A stretch of DNA of 64,000 nucleotides from Hedera helix (Eukaryota > Streptophyta > Magnoliopsida > Apiales > Araliaceae). The notes beneath the pieces are model-generated. The model ran no database searches, had not been told where the DNA came from, and was given only the letters and a program-made list of their open reading frames with translations. Position 1 is the stretch's first letter. The number at the start of each line of letters is the position of its first letter. The position numbers and the translations under genes are program-made. Positions 36,501-49,021 of the stretch are shown here, piece by piece. Where the stretch lies: positions 12,933,413 through 12,997,412 of the forward strand of contig OX359286.1 of assembly GCA_947179155.2 (NCBI GenBank), given 5' to 3'.

Positions 36501-38307
36501 TTCTTTGAACGTTTCAAACGATTTGGATTTATATTTCATTAAATACATATATCAAAATCTAGAATCATTAGTGAAAGTAATGAATGAATACCCTCCTCTT
36601 GCATTTGTTGTCACAGGTCTCACACACGACTGTGTGTACCATATCTAACAACTTTGCAACTCGCTCTCCATGTCCACTAAATGGAGATTTAGTTATATTG
36701 TCCATGATACAAGATTCACAAGTTGTATTTGATTCATAATCAAAAAAGCTTTAAAAGCTTATCTTTATACAACTTGTTTAGTCTTGTTTCATTAACGTGA
36801 CCGAGTTAACAGTATTGCATGAAGGTATGATTCATATCATCTTTTTGCTTTTAGTTTGTTCAAATTGAAATATTTTTCATGTAAGTCAAGTATACAAAGT
36901 CCATTAAGTAATCAACCAGTTCTAAATAAAACATTATCATTATAAACAGAACAACGATTGTTCATTATTATAATGTCAAAAACCCTTCATTATCATCACA
37001 TGGAGCTGAAATAATGTTTCTAAGAACTGGAACCTTGTAACAACTTACTAACTTAATAGGCTTGCCCGTAGACAGTGCTAAACTATAAGTTTCCATGGCT
37101 AATGCATCAACCTTTGCTTCATTCCCCAGCACAGGATTACTTATCTTTTGTTTAGCTTTCTACTTCTGTTTAGTCTCTGCAATGACTTGCATATGTGAGA
37201 CCACCATCCGGTATCTAATACCTAAGTAAAAACTTGACTTATAAAAAGTTTTATTTTATTGTGAACAAATCTATATCTGTAGCTGAAGCTTCATTAAACT
37301 TCTTCTACTTAACTACTACAACTCTATTGTAGTTGTTCTTCCAGTATCCCAGCTTATCGCAATGAAAGCAAACTCCTTTGCCCTCGGGATCACTTTTATT
37401 TATGTCATTTGTTTAGCCTTTCTTTTGCCTTCTACTCTTTCTGACTCCTCAGAAATACCTTTGGCCATCTTCCTCCGCTTAGAAGATTCATCTACAAGTA
37501 AAACTTGGTTTTTCTAGGAAGGAAAGTGACTCTCAACAGTCTTCAACATATTTAAGCAAATCAGTTAAACTGACATTTAGCTTATTAATGTTTGAAGTTC
37601 ACAACAAATTGTGAATTAGAGTCAGTGAGTGACTGCAAGATCGAATCTTGACTCAACTCTCCATCCTTGATAAAACATGTTTGTCCTAATTGATCAATCC
37701 AATTGATCATCTTTAGGACATGCGTCTTTTACTATAGTGCCATTGATTATTATAGATCGGAAGAGCTCCTTAGATATCTTATATCTAGTTGACCTATTTT
37801 GCTCACATACAACTACTGAATGTGCAGCAATATAGTAGGTGCATCCATTTTCTCGTGTTGACGTTGTAACTCGATATTTATGGATGCGAGCATGATGCAT
37901 TGAGCCACCTTTGCATCATCTTTCAATTTAAAATAGCAATCTCTTCCTCAGAGGCTTACTCTACAACGTTTGTAGGAATAGGCAAATTAAGGATATTTGT
38001 TAGTTTTTCAGCACTGAGAACTTTTCTCAAATTTGTTTAATCAATCAGAACAATTCGGTTCGATTAATTGTTAGCATACATTATGCTATGCAGTGTTAGT
38101 GAATTAAACATAACAATATTCTTTAAGTGAATTAATAACAACATTAACATGCATTCATTTTATTAATTACCAAAATAAATTAGGTCTTTATTTAAAATGG
38201 TGTCTCCCACTATTTTCATCAAACTATATTACCCTCCTTATATAGTTCGGCAAATCTAATTAAAGATTTGCTAGTGAGAATAAGGATCCTATTTCAAATG
38301 TATATAG

Positions 38308-38600
38308 CCTTGTGTGACACAACAAGCGATATATAAATAAATAGGTAGACAACTCTTCGTCAATTACATCAACATGTAACTCCTTTTTATTTTGCCTCTT
38401 AGATTATTATGATCATGTGTGACACATCCAAATCAAAATTATCCAAGTTAAGTCCAACCTAGCATTTTCTTATATTAGAAGAGAAAAAGACCATCCTTGT
38501 GTGACACAACAAAACAGTAATGTTCAATTCTTTTTATAAACATCAAATGTGATAAAACAACATCTCAAAAAATTAATATAAGCCTTGCGTGACACAATAA
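38308..38600 (-). repeat. Leader repeats with TTGTGTGACACAA palindrome
   Basis: Between gag and the primer site of copia-2, the word cttgtgtgacacaa or a close variant occurs four times (about 38309, 38415, 38495, 38583), some 80-105 bp apart. Its core TTGTGT-n-ACACAA is palindromic. The interspersed sequence differs, so this is a dispersed motif rather than a simple tandem array. A packaging or translational role is speculative. Confidence 0.6.
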
Positions 38601-40157
38601 ACTTATAATGATTATTTGATACTCTATCGTTTTACCATGCTAGAAGGCGACGTTCGATATTTTTAATAAATATCTTTGAACGTTACAACTTAATATTATG
38701 AGTAGTAGAATAAATAAATTAGAACAATCCTAATTTTATTTAATTGAATTAAACTCTTTTAATTCATGAATTAAACATTTTAATTCATTTTATAAATAAT
38801 ATTTATTCTACATCATGAGGGGTTTATTAATATTAATTGTCTCATCTTGTTTAGCGCACATGCACACATATATATAAAATACGCGTCATATTAATTAACA
38901 TGCGAAACATGTTTGATAATATATAATATATATATAAATAAGCATGCACATATAGAATACTATATTCTACTTGGATTGATTATGGACTTTTATTCTAGTT
39001 TGGTTTATTCGAGCCACCAAATAAACCAATTGGTCAAACCTAGGGTGCAAGAATAAATTAAATTAAATGTAACTATTACATTTAAATTCAGGCTCCATTA
39101 CAAACGGGTCTTCATGCGTTCCTTGCTTCTCTGCTCCAATTCTTCAAAATAATTCTAACTAATCCTATTACAAATTATTTATAATAAATAGAAACATTGA
39201 TCAACAGTCAAGGGGAAGTACATAGGAGGGAGATAGAATTATACATAAGAAAAATTAGAAAGACAAGGTGCGCAGACCCCATTTATTAAAACCCATTCAT
39301 TCATGCATTTAATTAAAATTAAATCCAATCACATTGGTCAATAGTCCATAATCAATCTCATTTATTATCATATATATCAACATATATATTAATAAATAAT
39401 ATTCATCTCATGAATTAAATAAATCATTCCATATATGTATTGGTATTATTTAATGGGCAATTTAAAGTTGCATGAAATCTAATTTCATATTTAAAATAAA
39501 CATTTTATTTTAATTATAAAATTATTTAAAAATAAACTATTTATTTTTATTATTTTAAAATTACCCAAAATAAACTCTTATTTATATATTTTTTAATTAT
39601 AAAATCATTAAAAATAACTCTTTATTTTTAATTATTAAAAAATATATATATATTAGCCGAACTACCGAATCCAATGTTCATGTACCGAATATATGTATAT
39701 ATATATATAATGTATATATTAAGCATACCCAAAGTCATTGCCTTTTACTGAATCCTATGCTGGGTAAAGATATATATATCATATATATATATTAATCAAA
39801 TAAACAGCCACGCATGGATTTGGAAAGAGAAAAAAAATGACTCTGTTTTGGGACAAGCGTAATCATATATACATAGATACGAAACAGTGTTGCTTTGGAT
39901 ATATTTATATATATACATACAATAACACCGAAACTGTGCTGCAATTTACAAAAACCGTAGGCTGCTTTATTGTTTTTCCAATTTCCAAAAAAAACCGAAA
40001 CTGCAGCCGCTTCCGATTCAATTCGGTAATCATCCGAAAATTATTTTTGGTATTTAAAAAAAAATTATTTTATACAATAAATTATGCCCAATAAATTATT
40101 TTGAATACATACCCATACCCATATAAAATTAAAATAATTAATATTTCGCATAAGTTT
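38601..40157 (-). other. Copia-2 long AT-rich leader
   Basis: About 1.5 kb of AT-rich sequence with tatata runs and no supported frame. It forms the rest of the leader between the primer site and gag. Confidence 0.5.
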
Positions 40158-40171
40158 GGCTCTTGATGCCA
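40158..40171 (-). other. Copia-2 primer-binding site
   Basis: The minus strand reads TGGCATCAAGAGCC next to the LTR end at 40173. It resembles TGGTATCAGAGCC (initiator Met tRNA) with a substitution and an extra base. Confidence 0.7.
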
Positions 40172-40172
40172 C

Positions 40173-40956
40173 TGTTGGTTTGCAAAAATTATGACATACA
40201 TATAATCAAATTATATAAGCGCAACGGAAGCAAGAAAAATCAAATTTTAAAATTTTTGCACAGACCAATTACCCGGATCTTTCTTATGCGACTATTATTA
40301 ATTGAGGAAGGATAAAAGAATTTATACCTTTGTAGAACAAAGCTTCCACGGGTACAAGTTCATCTCCCTTTAATCCTTCACGTTCTTCCTCAAATTCACC
40401 GATTAGATTCCACGGATCAATGTTAGCTCCCCAAGTGTTGAGCCTCTAGAGGTGATCCACCAAGAGATCTATGAATTAAAGAAGTGGATTATGGTTTCTC
40501 CAAACCATGGGTGGCTAGTCCTAATTCTCTTTCTCTCTCTAACTCCTTAGATCTAGAGAATTATGGAGTACTCTCTATCTCTTCTTATGAAAGAGTGTGC
40601 AACCTTGATCTATGATAAGACTCCTCTTATTTATAGATCTAGTCAACCCTCCTAAACTATTTAGGATTAGGGTTTTAATTTAATTCCCAAATTAATTATG
40701 AACTAAATTAATTAATTACAATTCCTAAACCATTTAGGAACTTAATTATTTAATAATGAGAGTACTTCTTATTAATTAATTACTAAACCATTTAGTAACT
40801 TAATTAATTATTATAATTATAATTCCTAAACTATTTAGGAACTTAATTATTTAATAATAATATTACTACTTATTAATTAATCCCTAAACCATTTAGGAAC
40901 TAAATAATAATACTAGTAGTAGTAATAATAATAATAGTAATAATAATAATAAGACT
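40173..40956 (-). repeat. Copia-2 5' LTR fragment
   Basis: It matches 28430 to about 29204 closely and stops at aataagact inside an AAT run. Athila integrase-side sequence begins at 40957. Confidence 0.88.
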
Positions 40957-41830
40957 CCATTTGGGATTGACTACTTTCTGTTTCACTTCAGGTCGGCGAG
41001 AATGATGGACGCCTTTTGTCGATCCACCTCACCCCCCATGTATTACTTTAGACGTTGGCCATTGACCTAGAATGTGTTAAGTTTGAGGCATCTTACAATT
41101 TAACCGCACCATGCGGGAATACCTTTTTGATAGTGAAGGGGACCAACCATCTAGATTTCAGCTTTCCTGGAAAAAGTCTCAATCGGGAATAATACAGAAG
41201 CACTTTCTAGCCAATATCGAACTTCCTCTCCATAATATCATGCCATCGTTTGGTCTTTTTCTTATAAATTTTTGCGTTCTTATACGCTTGGAGGCAGAAT
41301 TCATCTATTTTGTTCAGTTGGAGCATCCGTTTCTCACCAGCGGTATGTAATTCAAAATTGAGCTTTTTGATAGCCCAATAAGCATGATGTTCACGTTCAA
41401 CCTGCAAGTGGCAAGCTTTTTCGAAAACCAAGCGATACAGTGACATCCCAATTGGTGATTTGAAAGTTGTTTTGTACGCCCATAACGCTTCATCCAATTT
41501 TCTAGACCAATCCTTTCTGTTGGGATTCACTGTCTTTACCAAAATACGCTTTATTTCTCTGTTAGAAACTTTCGCTTGACCACTGGTTTACGAATGATAG
41601 GCCATAGCAATCTCATGGGAGACCCCATATTTAGCAAGGAGGGCAGCAAAATACTTATTGCAAAAGTGTGAACCCCCATCACTGATAATAGCCCGGGGAG
41701 TGCCAAAGCGCAAAAAGATGTTTTTTCGTAAGAAGTTAAGAACGACTTTGGAATCATTGGTCGGCAGAGCAACAACTTCGACCCATTTAGATACATAATC
41801 CACAACGAACAATTAGCATACCTAGGTAAT
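40957..41830 (-). pseudogene. Athila integrase relic, zinc-finger half deleted
   Basis: The core carries FVVDYVSKWVEVVALPTND and ISDGGSHFCNKYF (41588-41815). After an in-frame stop come SNREIK and KDWSRKLDEALWAYKT (41207-41570). The text passes directly from the post-RNase H linker (SKLPRYA, about 41830) to the middle of the core. The HHCC zinc-binding domain and the first catalytic Asp segment, over 100 residues, are therefore missing. The catalytic Glu region remains. No integration activity is possible. Confidence 0.8.
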
Positions 41831-42195
41831 TTACTATACATAGCAAACAACTGCTCATCCGAAAAATGCTCATTAATCACCCTGCCATCTCTACTATTTT
41901 GCTTAGAATTTTCTAATCGTGAAAGATGATCAGCGACTTGATTCTCTGTCCTCTTTTTTGTCTTGAATTTCTAAGTCAAATTCTTGGAGCAGTAGAACCC
42001 ATCTGATCAGCCTCAGTTTTGCATCTTTCTTCGATATCAAATATTTAATAGCAGAATGATCTGTAAAAACTATAACCTTCGTTCCAATGAGATACGAACA
42101 GAATTTGTCAAAGACATACACAACTGCAAGTAATTCTTTTTCAGTAGTTGTGTAGTTAAGTTGTGCATCTGACAACGTCTTACTTGCATAATAGA

Positions 42196-45100
42196 TGCAA
42201 CAACCCCAAAATTCGACCCACTTTATCATCTTAATTTTCATGTTTATTTAACATTATATTCCTACGTCCAAATTTCGGTTCGTTAATAAATCTTTAATCA
42301 CCTTAATTGATCCATTAATTGACTTAAAATCATCAATTATCAAAATTCTCGTATAATTTTTTTTCTTTTTCTCAATCCTTGTATTAAAATATTTGGATAT
42401 TTAAAATCCTTACATCTGAATCCTAGTCCCTGGATCGTAACCTTTACTTTTTCGTTCTATTACGAGCGTCATAATGCTAACATTCAAAATCTAATGTTAT
42501 TTATTTTCATACAATTATTCCTTGTTGTAACATTCGTAATCGAAAATATAATAATTTCTATCGTAACAATTATCTTGATCAATCACAGTTCATAATTGAA
42601 CTTTTATCATATCCAGATTCAACTTATATATACATACAATTCATCACAGTAAATAAACAAATTTCTCACATTGAATTATATTATTAACAATATAACAATC
42701 ACGTTTTCTACCTTCTAGACAACTCATCTCAAACTTAATCCGATATTCCTGAAACTTATTTCTTTACCCTGCAAAAGTTCATTTTAAACAAGTAATGAGC
42801 ACAACGGCTCAGCAAGTTCAACAGTTTATATTTCACGTAGCACATACCTTATCATACTCAGTGTGTGTCATACATCATGTGCTTGTGCTTCTATTATAGC
42901 AGTATATCCCACATCATTGCACAAAGTACATATAGTTGTCATGTTAACCACAAATCACATAACACATAATTTATATTCATTTAAACAAGTATTTACATAT
43001 CATAACAGACAATAATTAACATTTAAGGACTGAAGAACTTGCCTCGATTTGCGTTCATTACGTAACACTTACAAACATCCCACGTATAGCCTTGTTCGTC
43101 AATTAACATTTATGTGATCTTTATCATTCATCACATAACCTATATATCAAACTCAGGTTATATCACAATCAATAATCTCGTTCGAGAAATAATATTCTTC
43201 TAAATTATTCTACTAAACTTTAACATTGTTGCCTTTATCGTAACTTTTTCGTTACTTAATCGTTTACGTTCACTAGTCAGTCAACACACGATCCATAACA
43301 TCCTAACATCTCACGAGTCTAATAAACCTTTCAAAGTCTCCAAAATATTATTTTGGACTTTTCAACCCATTTTTACATTTTTCGAATTATCCGACAATTT
43401 TCTGTAATTATTTCTATTTATAAAACTATTATTTAATAGCTTTAAAATAGAAATAATAATACAACATACTTTTATATCCTTCAAACACCATCCATATTTA
43501 TCTTATATTATTATAAGATTTTCCACCAAGTTTCATAATTTTCTAACATTCATAGATTTTTCTATGAATTTCCACTCTTTTTAAATTAACTTTAAATAGC
43601 CTTAAAATACAATAAATATCTAAGCTCTTCAAAAATTCACCAAAATTTTCCAGTAGTTCGGAAATAATATTATAATATTTCCCACCAAATTTCATAATTT
43701 TTGACCATTCACATAATTTTCTGTGAATTTCCACTATTTTTAAACTAACTTTAAATAGTTTAAAAATACAATAAATATTTTTGCTCTTCAATAATTTACC
43801 AAAATTTCCCAGAAATTCTGAAATAATATAACAATAATTCTTTCCAGAACAAATTTAAGCACAAAAATATTTTTAGTAATTAAATTTTAATTTTAATGCA
43901 CTGAAACTTCCGAAATTCACAGTAATTAGTATGTTTTTCCGAAAATTACGAATTTTAAGTCCATTCCACACGAAATTTAATTCTCTACAACTTTTTAGAA
44001 GAAATGTTTTCCAGATTCTACACCTAAATGTACATAATAGCTACTGCCGTGACTGTTCATTTTAAATTCCAACATTTCATGTTTTGATCCAATTTTTTCC
44101 ACAATAATTTTTCTAAATATCATATAATACACATATATACCTCCAAAAATGATAAGCATCAATTATTTTAAGTATTTACTAATTTTACACAAAATAATAA
44201 ATTAATTTCATGACACATAAAAATAGACCATAAAATAAATTGTATACCTTCTAACACTCGTAACCTCCTTTTTAAAGCTTGATTTTGTGCCAAAATAGCC
44301 TTGCTAATTTTTTTTTTCCTTCCAACCTTGGTGAGGGTTTTCGGATGACACAAATGGTGGAGAAGAGAGAGAGTTTGTTTGTTGGGTTTCTTCATTCTTC
44401 TAATTACTTTCCTTTCTTCCTTTATATAAATCACTTAAATATATTAATTACTTTTAACAACTCCTTATGTCCACCGACTCATGCACATAACCGACTTAAT
44501 AACTTCGGACAAATCCAACATGCACAATACCGAGCATAATTAAATATTTTAATACATTACATAATTATATTGTGTAATAAATATTTTATATAATGTATAT
44601 AAAATATTTATTTTAATTCACTAAAAATCATAACATGATTTATGAATAATATTAATACTCTTTTTGGGTATTTTACTTGACAAATTTTGTACACGCATAA
44701 CGACATGCATGTAATTATATGAGATAATTTATACCTCCAAAATTCATAAAATAATTCATAGGACATATAAAAATTATTTTTCATAATTTTTTCACTTCGT
44801 TACTTGGACAACATGTTACATTAATATGTTCACACTTCTGAAATATTATTTTTCATAAAAGTCATAATAATTCCATTATACATAAATACAATTTTTAATT
44901 ACTTAAAACATTCCTTTTTCTTATTTATTATTCAATTTCTTTAATATTTACAATAATTTCTTTATATATATAAATTATATAATTTAATATTATATAATTT
45001 ATATATTTACATTCTCCTTTCTTAAATAATTTTTTAAATTCTTCCATAATTATCAATTAATCAATAATTTCACATTACCACATAACCTCAATCAAATCAT

Positions 45101-45372
45101 AATTTCTACATTTTCATAACAATTTTTATTGCCTTTACAAGAAATTTCTCTTATTCTTCATAAATTGTTTTTAAACAATTTATTTACTTTTCAATTATTT
45201 TAAATTAACACAATTCGTCATGATCTTTGTACAGATTTAATTTACTAATTAAATCTTACCACATACCTTAAATAACATGAAATAATAATTAATTTAAACA
45301 ACCTTGATAGTTTTATCAATTAAATTCTCATTTAATATTATTAAAGAAATCCTGGAAATTCGGATCCTCACA
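42196..45372 (-). mobile_element. Solo LTR C (3.2 kb) inside Athila RNase H
   Basis: The + strand begins TGCAACAACCCC and ends GGATCCTCACA. A perfect 5-bp duplication ataga (42191-42195, 45373-45377) flanks it, and removing it rejoins the RNase H frame. In element sense it contains acttgctgagcc...gctcatt at 42795-42830, the block also seen in A, B and D. Much of it is AT-rich with duplicated segments (43540-43620 against 43690-43780). No internal domain is present. Confidence 0.88.
43540..43790 (-). repeat. Direct duplication inside LTR C
   Basis: The phrases gaatttccact-tttt-aa-taactttaaatag and aaaatacaataaat recur at about 43566-43616 and 43727-43777, about 160 bp apart. They come with related tttcataattt segments before them, so the LTR grew by internal duplication. 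The open frame through both copies is a shadow. Confidence 0.65.
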
Positions 45373-45736
45373 ATAGATGGTGTAAATTTTTTTTTCTCTT
45401 TCCGCTACCCCAACACTGCTCCAATAGCATAATCACTTGCATCGCACATTAATTTGAACGGTAACTTCCAATCCGGAGCAACTACTATCGAAGCGGAGAT
45501 AAGTTTCTTCTTTAGCATCTTAAATGCGTCAATGCATGCTTTTTCCATCTTGAAGGGCACATCTTTTTCCAAAATATTACACAACGGCTTAGTGATTTTC
45601 GAGAAATCCTTGATAAACCGTCTGTAGAAACCTGCATGGCCTAGAAAACTCCTAACTCCCTTCATAGATGATGGTGGTTGAAGCTTTTCAATAGTCTCTA
45701 TTTTGGCTTTGTCAACTTCAATTCCTTTAGCATAGA

Positions 45737-47429
45737 TGTTGGCGTGTTGGCCGGAACTTTTTTTATTTTGTTTTTATATTTTTATATTTAATGAGTTCTG
45801 ACCTCGACGAGTTCGTTTGAATGAACAAAACGCGCAAGTATACGCGGTCAACAAGTAATACAGAGTAAATAGAGTATCGATCCTACATGGAATTATGTAA
45901 CAAAAATTACCAAACACTAGCTTATAACCAACTCAATCTTATTTAAACGAATGATTAAAGAAATTAAATGAATATAATGAAATTAAATTAACACTAACTA
46001 TTCATAAAATGAAAAAAGATAATATATACAAGAGACTACAATTTTCACCTATTGCTTCATTTACATCAATACACTTCCCTTTAAGTCGAACTAATTATCA
46101 AAGATTGTTAGTCAAAAACACGAAAACAAAGCATGACCAACTTTCGTTGCACCATACCCATATCCAACTCAGATCCGACCCAAGGGCAACATAACGAGAA
46201 GGAACACCCAAGTTAATTAGATCACTATATGTCTATGTGACCTAGAGAAAAACGGGTTTAAGCACAAGTTCTTAAAAGACTGCGAGTGGTGCTTCGGAAT
46301 ATGTCTATCCTTAACACGAATCATGCATTCCAACGCCATGTGAAATCACGAACACAAGCTATTATGGTCAGATCTAAACTCACACTCCCCATTTCAGTTC
46401 CATGTGAGTTATCAAGGTAATTGTTAGCTAGGCAATTAAGCAATTAATCCCAAACCACAATAGACAATCTCAGAACAACTAACAAGATTAAAAATGAAAT
46501 ATATCAAGATAAACTATACAACAAGATCTAATTTCTTCAAAAGATGAAGATCCAACACAAACATTCAATGATACATAGAAATATAGAGAGAAAAGGAAGA
46601 GAAACAACCCCAAATCCTCATCCAAATCATGTTTTCATTCATGTAATCCACTTCTAACCTCCATGGGAGCTTCCTTTTTCATCTCCAAAATCGCCCATAG
46701 CAGCCCCAAGGAAGGGAAATCGGATATCTCCTGGTTTTTAGGGAAACAATTGGCTTTTATAGCGAACTGTCCGCGACTGGCGAACGGCGCAGCTGCGCCG
46801 CGCCCTAGTGCAAATTGCGCGCAGCTGCGCCCTTTTACAGAAACATAGATTTGGCAGCTTCAGGGTCCTTTTGTATTTTGGACGTAACTTCTTCGTACGA
46901 ACTCCGATTAAGGTAATTTAAGATGTTCTGGAAAGAAAATTCGTAGACCTACAACTTTGATGTTTTACGAAATTGCAGAATTAGAAAGGATGAAGGCCAA
47001 AATTGGGCGTGAAGTAGTTGTTGTGTAATTTTTTCGTACTTTTGCGTCCGACCTCCGATTGAGATAATTCAAGATGTTTTGGAAAGCTAAGAAGAAGTTC
47101 TACAACTTTCATGTTTTGCAAAATCGAAGATTCTGGCCGGAACAATGCCAAAAGCTGGCCTTTATGTAAACGATACGCCGAAAATGCAAACCGGACACTT
47201 CCAAACCACGAACTAGCAAGCCCTTATTGTAATAACTACAAAACAACATAAAACACATAAAAAGTAATAGAAAACCACATCCTATAATAATGTGGTAAAA
47301 AGACGCGTAAATTAACATTTAACACATAAACTTACTATACAACCTAAATTACAACAAACATATACTTAAAGATAAGCAATTTATCAAACTCAAGTATATT
47401 CAAAACATAGGTATAAAAACCACTTATCA
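45737..47429 (-). repeat. Gypsy-2 3' LTR
   Basis: The + strand begins TGTTGGCGTG and ends ACCACTTATCA. Open frames in this copy and in the other LTR are identical shadows, not genes. Confidence 0.92.
46752..46833 (-). promoter_or_regulatory. Gypsy-2 LTR TATA box and GC palindrome
   Basis: In element sense a block with two GCGCAGCTGCGC palindromes (46786-46799 is a perfect 14-mer) ends about 20 bp before GCTATAAAAGCC (46752-46763), a strong TATA box. In the 5' LTR (51642-51735) the palindrome has become GCACAGCTGTGC. It is still symmetric, as expected either from paired change or from CpG decay on both strands. Confidence 0.6.
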
Positions 47430-47660
47430 AATACTTCTAAACTTAAACCATTGCTTGTCCTCAAGCAACACAAAGACAAACTAAAGAAAGAAAAATTAAC
47501 AAAATACCTAGACAAAAATAAAAAAAAAATCACAGAAAATACTTGAAGATTTGGACATTATCAAGGTCAGGAGTACTCTATGCATATAACATTTAATAAC
47601 CAATATAATAAAGTATTTAATACCCCCAAACTTGAACCATTGCTTGTCCTCAAGCAAAAC
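47430..47660 (-). repeat. Gypsy-2 polypurine-side hairpin, duplicated
   Basis: The segment aaactt-aaccattgcttgtcc with hairpin TTGCTTG-tcct-CAAGCAA occurs at 47440-47468 and again at 47628-47657, 189 bp apart. The first copy abuts the LTR where the polypurine tract should be. The second still has the more typical cccccaaactt. Confidence 0.7.
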
Positions 47661-47996
47661 AACACTAACTATACAAACGACAACGCAAAACTTGAGCAGT
47701 GAGTTAATAAGACAGAACTATGTGGCCTCAAGATTATTTCAAGTTATAATTACAAGAAAATTTCAAAACCTTGCAAAGTCTAGACTCTCAACTCACATAT
47801 CAGTCAATACATAACTCATGACCCACGTGTGTATGTGAACCATCTGTAACAAACTAATCATCACATAGAGGGATTGTGTAGACAAATTACCTTGAGAAAG
47901 AAATCGAAAACTTAAAACCACATGCACAAGACATCATTCTCCACTAGTCCCAGTAGATAAGTCTAAACAAAACTAATCTTGACATGTGCAATGTCT

Positions 47997-48229
47997 CGTT
48001 CCATTAGGCTCAGAGTTATCCATGTAGTGAGCGTTCGACCAATGACTCCCAAATCAGTTGGTTTTAGGGTATTAGGTATAAAGACACCCCTAAGGGCCTA
48101 ATACCTCGAGTAACAGAGGCCACAAAACTCGACTAGTCAAGTAAATTATTATATTTATTTATTTTATTTTATTTCATTTTTTTATTTTTTATTTTTTTTA
48201 TGTGAGTGCGTTTTAACGCTCCATCTCAC
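47997..48229 (-). other. Conserved non-coding 3' block of gypsy-2
   Basis: A block at 47997-48134 (gttatccatgtagtgagc, gactcccaaatcagttgg) matches 26003-26138 in the outer Athila. A hairpin motif at 48206-48229 (gtgcgttttaacgctcc) matches 25948-25970. The order of block and hairpin is reversed between the two elements. A T-rich run separates them here. Confidence 0.6.
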
Positions 48230-48987
48230 ACTATAGACTAATCAAACATGAGAGATCGTTTCGAGTGATGCATATACGAGTTTTATTGTAAAAGATTATC
48301 TCACTAAGCATGTAGTCATATAAACCGCCTCATAGTAAACAATTAGTTCATTACAAATGGATAAGTGCTCGAAGATCTAAAGATCACAAGTTATGTAAAT
48401 TAACAGTACGTTAAGCACATAGACGAAGCGACCTTAATCAATTTTCTACGAGTTATAACTCAAGTAATCAATGCCTGATTGCTCAAGAGACATAACCTAT
48501 GCTACAACGACTTAAAACAAAAACAAAAACGACATATATTAACAACACATAACGAACCCAGTTTCGTTGGGAGTACGATTGCACTTAGCACGTGCAACAA
48601 GCCGTTAAACTCCAAGGTTACCCAAGAGGACGAGTTTTGTCTTGTGAGGGTTTGCAGAGAATATACCCACAAAATTCAAAACACAAATATGCAAATAAAA
48701 ATATATATACAAACACAATATCATAACACAAGACACACAATACCCTCAAACCTGAATCAGATAGTGTCCTCCTACTACATGAATAGAGAATTGAAGACGG
48801 AGAACTTCCCTGAATTCGCGATGAGGTAAAACATTAAACACTTGGTGTGCGGCACGGTGTGATCCTCAAATTGATGTTCACGTTGCATAGCTCTGATTGC
48901 ACACCCAAAAACTCCTAAAATTGACAAACACAAACCAATTAGGAACTTAAAAAAAAATACATTAATAAGTGATAAACAATTAATACG

Positions 48988-48989
<2 letters not shown>

Positions 48990-49021
<32 letters not shown>

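Larger units (their letters stand above)
30410..38060 (-). pseudogene. Copia-2 polyprotein relic
   Basis: From high to low coordinate. Gag lies at about 37690-38060 (KDDAKVAQ, STRYKISKELFR). A zinc knuckle is near 37330-37380 (VCFHCDKLGYW). Protease and integrase follow, with NKIPSNSVPKTSYESWIGRK at about 36235-36290. RT is at 35227-35645 (VCKLQRFNYELKQVSRRWN, and FLVLYVDI where YVDD is expected). RNase H is at 34840-35010 (AAVSWKSSKQQRVAD). The C-terminal piece, 30415-30497, lies beyond LTR B (PLTKAFTKQFVRHL). Frameshifts, stops and the damaged catalytic YVDD rule out activity. Confidence 0.85.
28430..40956 (-). mobile_element. Ty1/copia element 2, nested in Athila, 5' LTR truncated
   Basis: A complete 3' LTR (28430-30393), a full-order but decayed gag-protease-integrase-RT-RNase H region, a long leader with primer site (40158-40171), and only 784 bp of the 5' LTR. 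The two LTR copies look about 98% alike, so it is younger than its host. The 5' LTR stops inside an AAT repeat and the next base belongs to Athila, so a deletion removed about 1.2 kb of LTR and any target duplication. LTR B sits near the end of RNase H. Confidence 0.9.
41930..45700 (-). pseudogene. Athila RNase H relic, split by LTR C
   Basis: The N-terminal half is at 45405-45700 (SFLGHAGFYRRFIKDFSKI, MCDASDYAIGAVLG). The C-terminal half is at 41930-42195 (YYASKTLSDAQLNYTTTEKE, VFTDHSAIKYL). The DEDD-type acidic positions are visible (CDASD, TEKEL, TDHSA). LTR C (42196-45372) interrupts it. Confidence 0.85.

Noticed and set aside
46009..46194. Open frame repeated at 50855-51085
   Set aside because: Identical because both are the same place in the two gypsy-2 LTRs. 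Non-coding LTR sequence.
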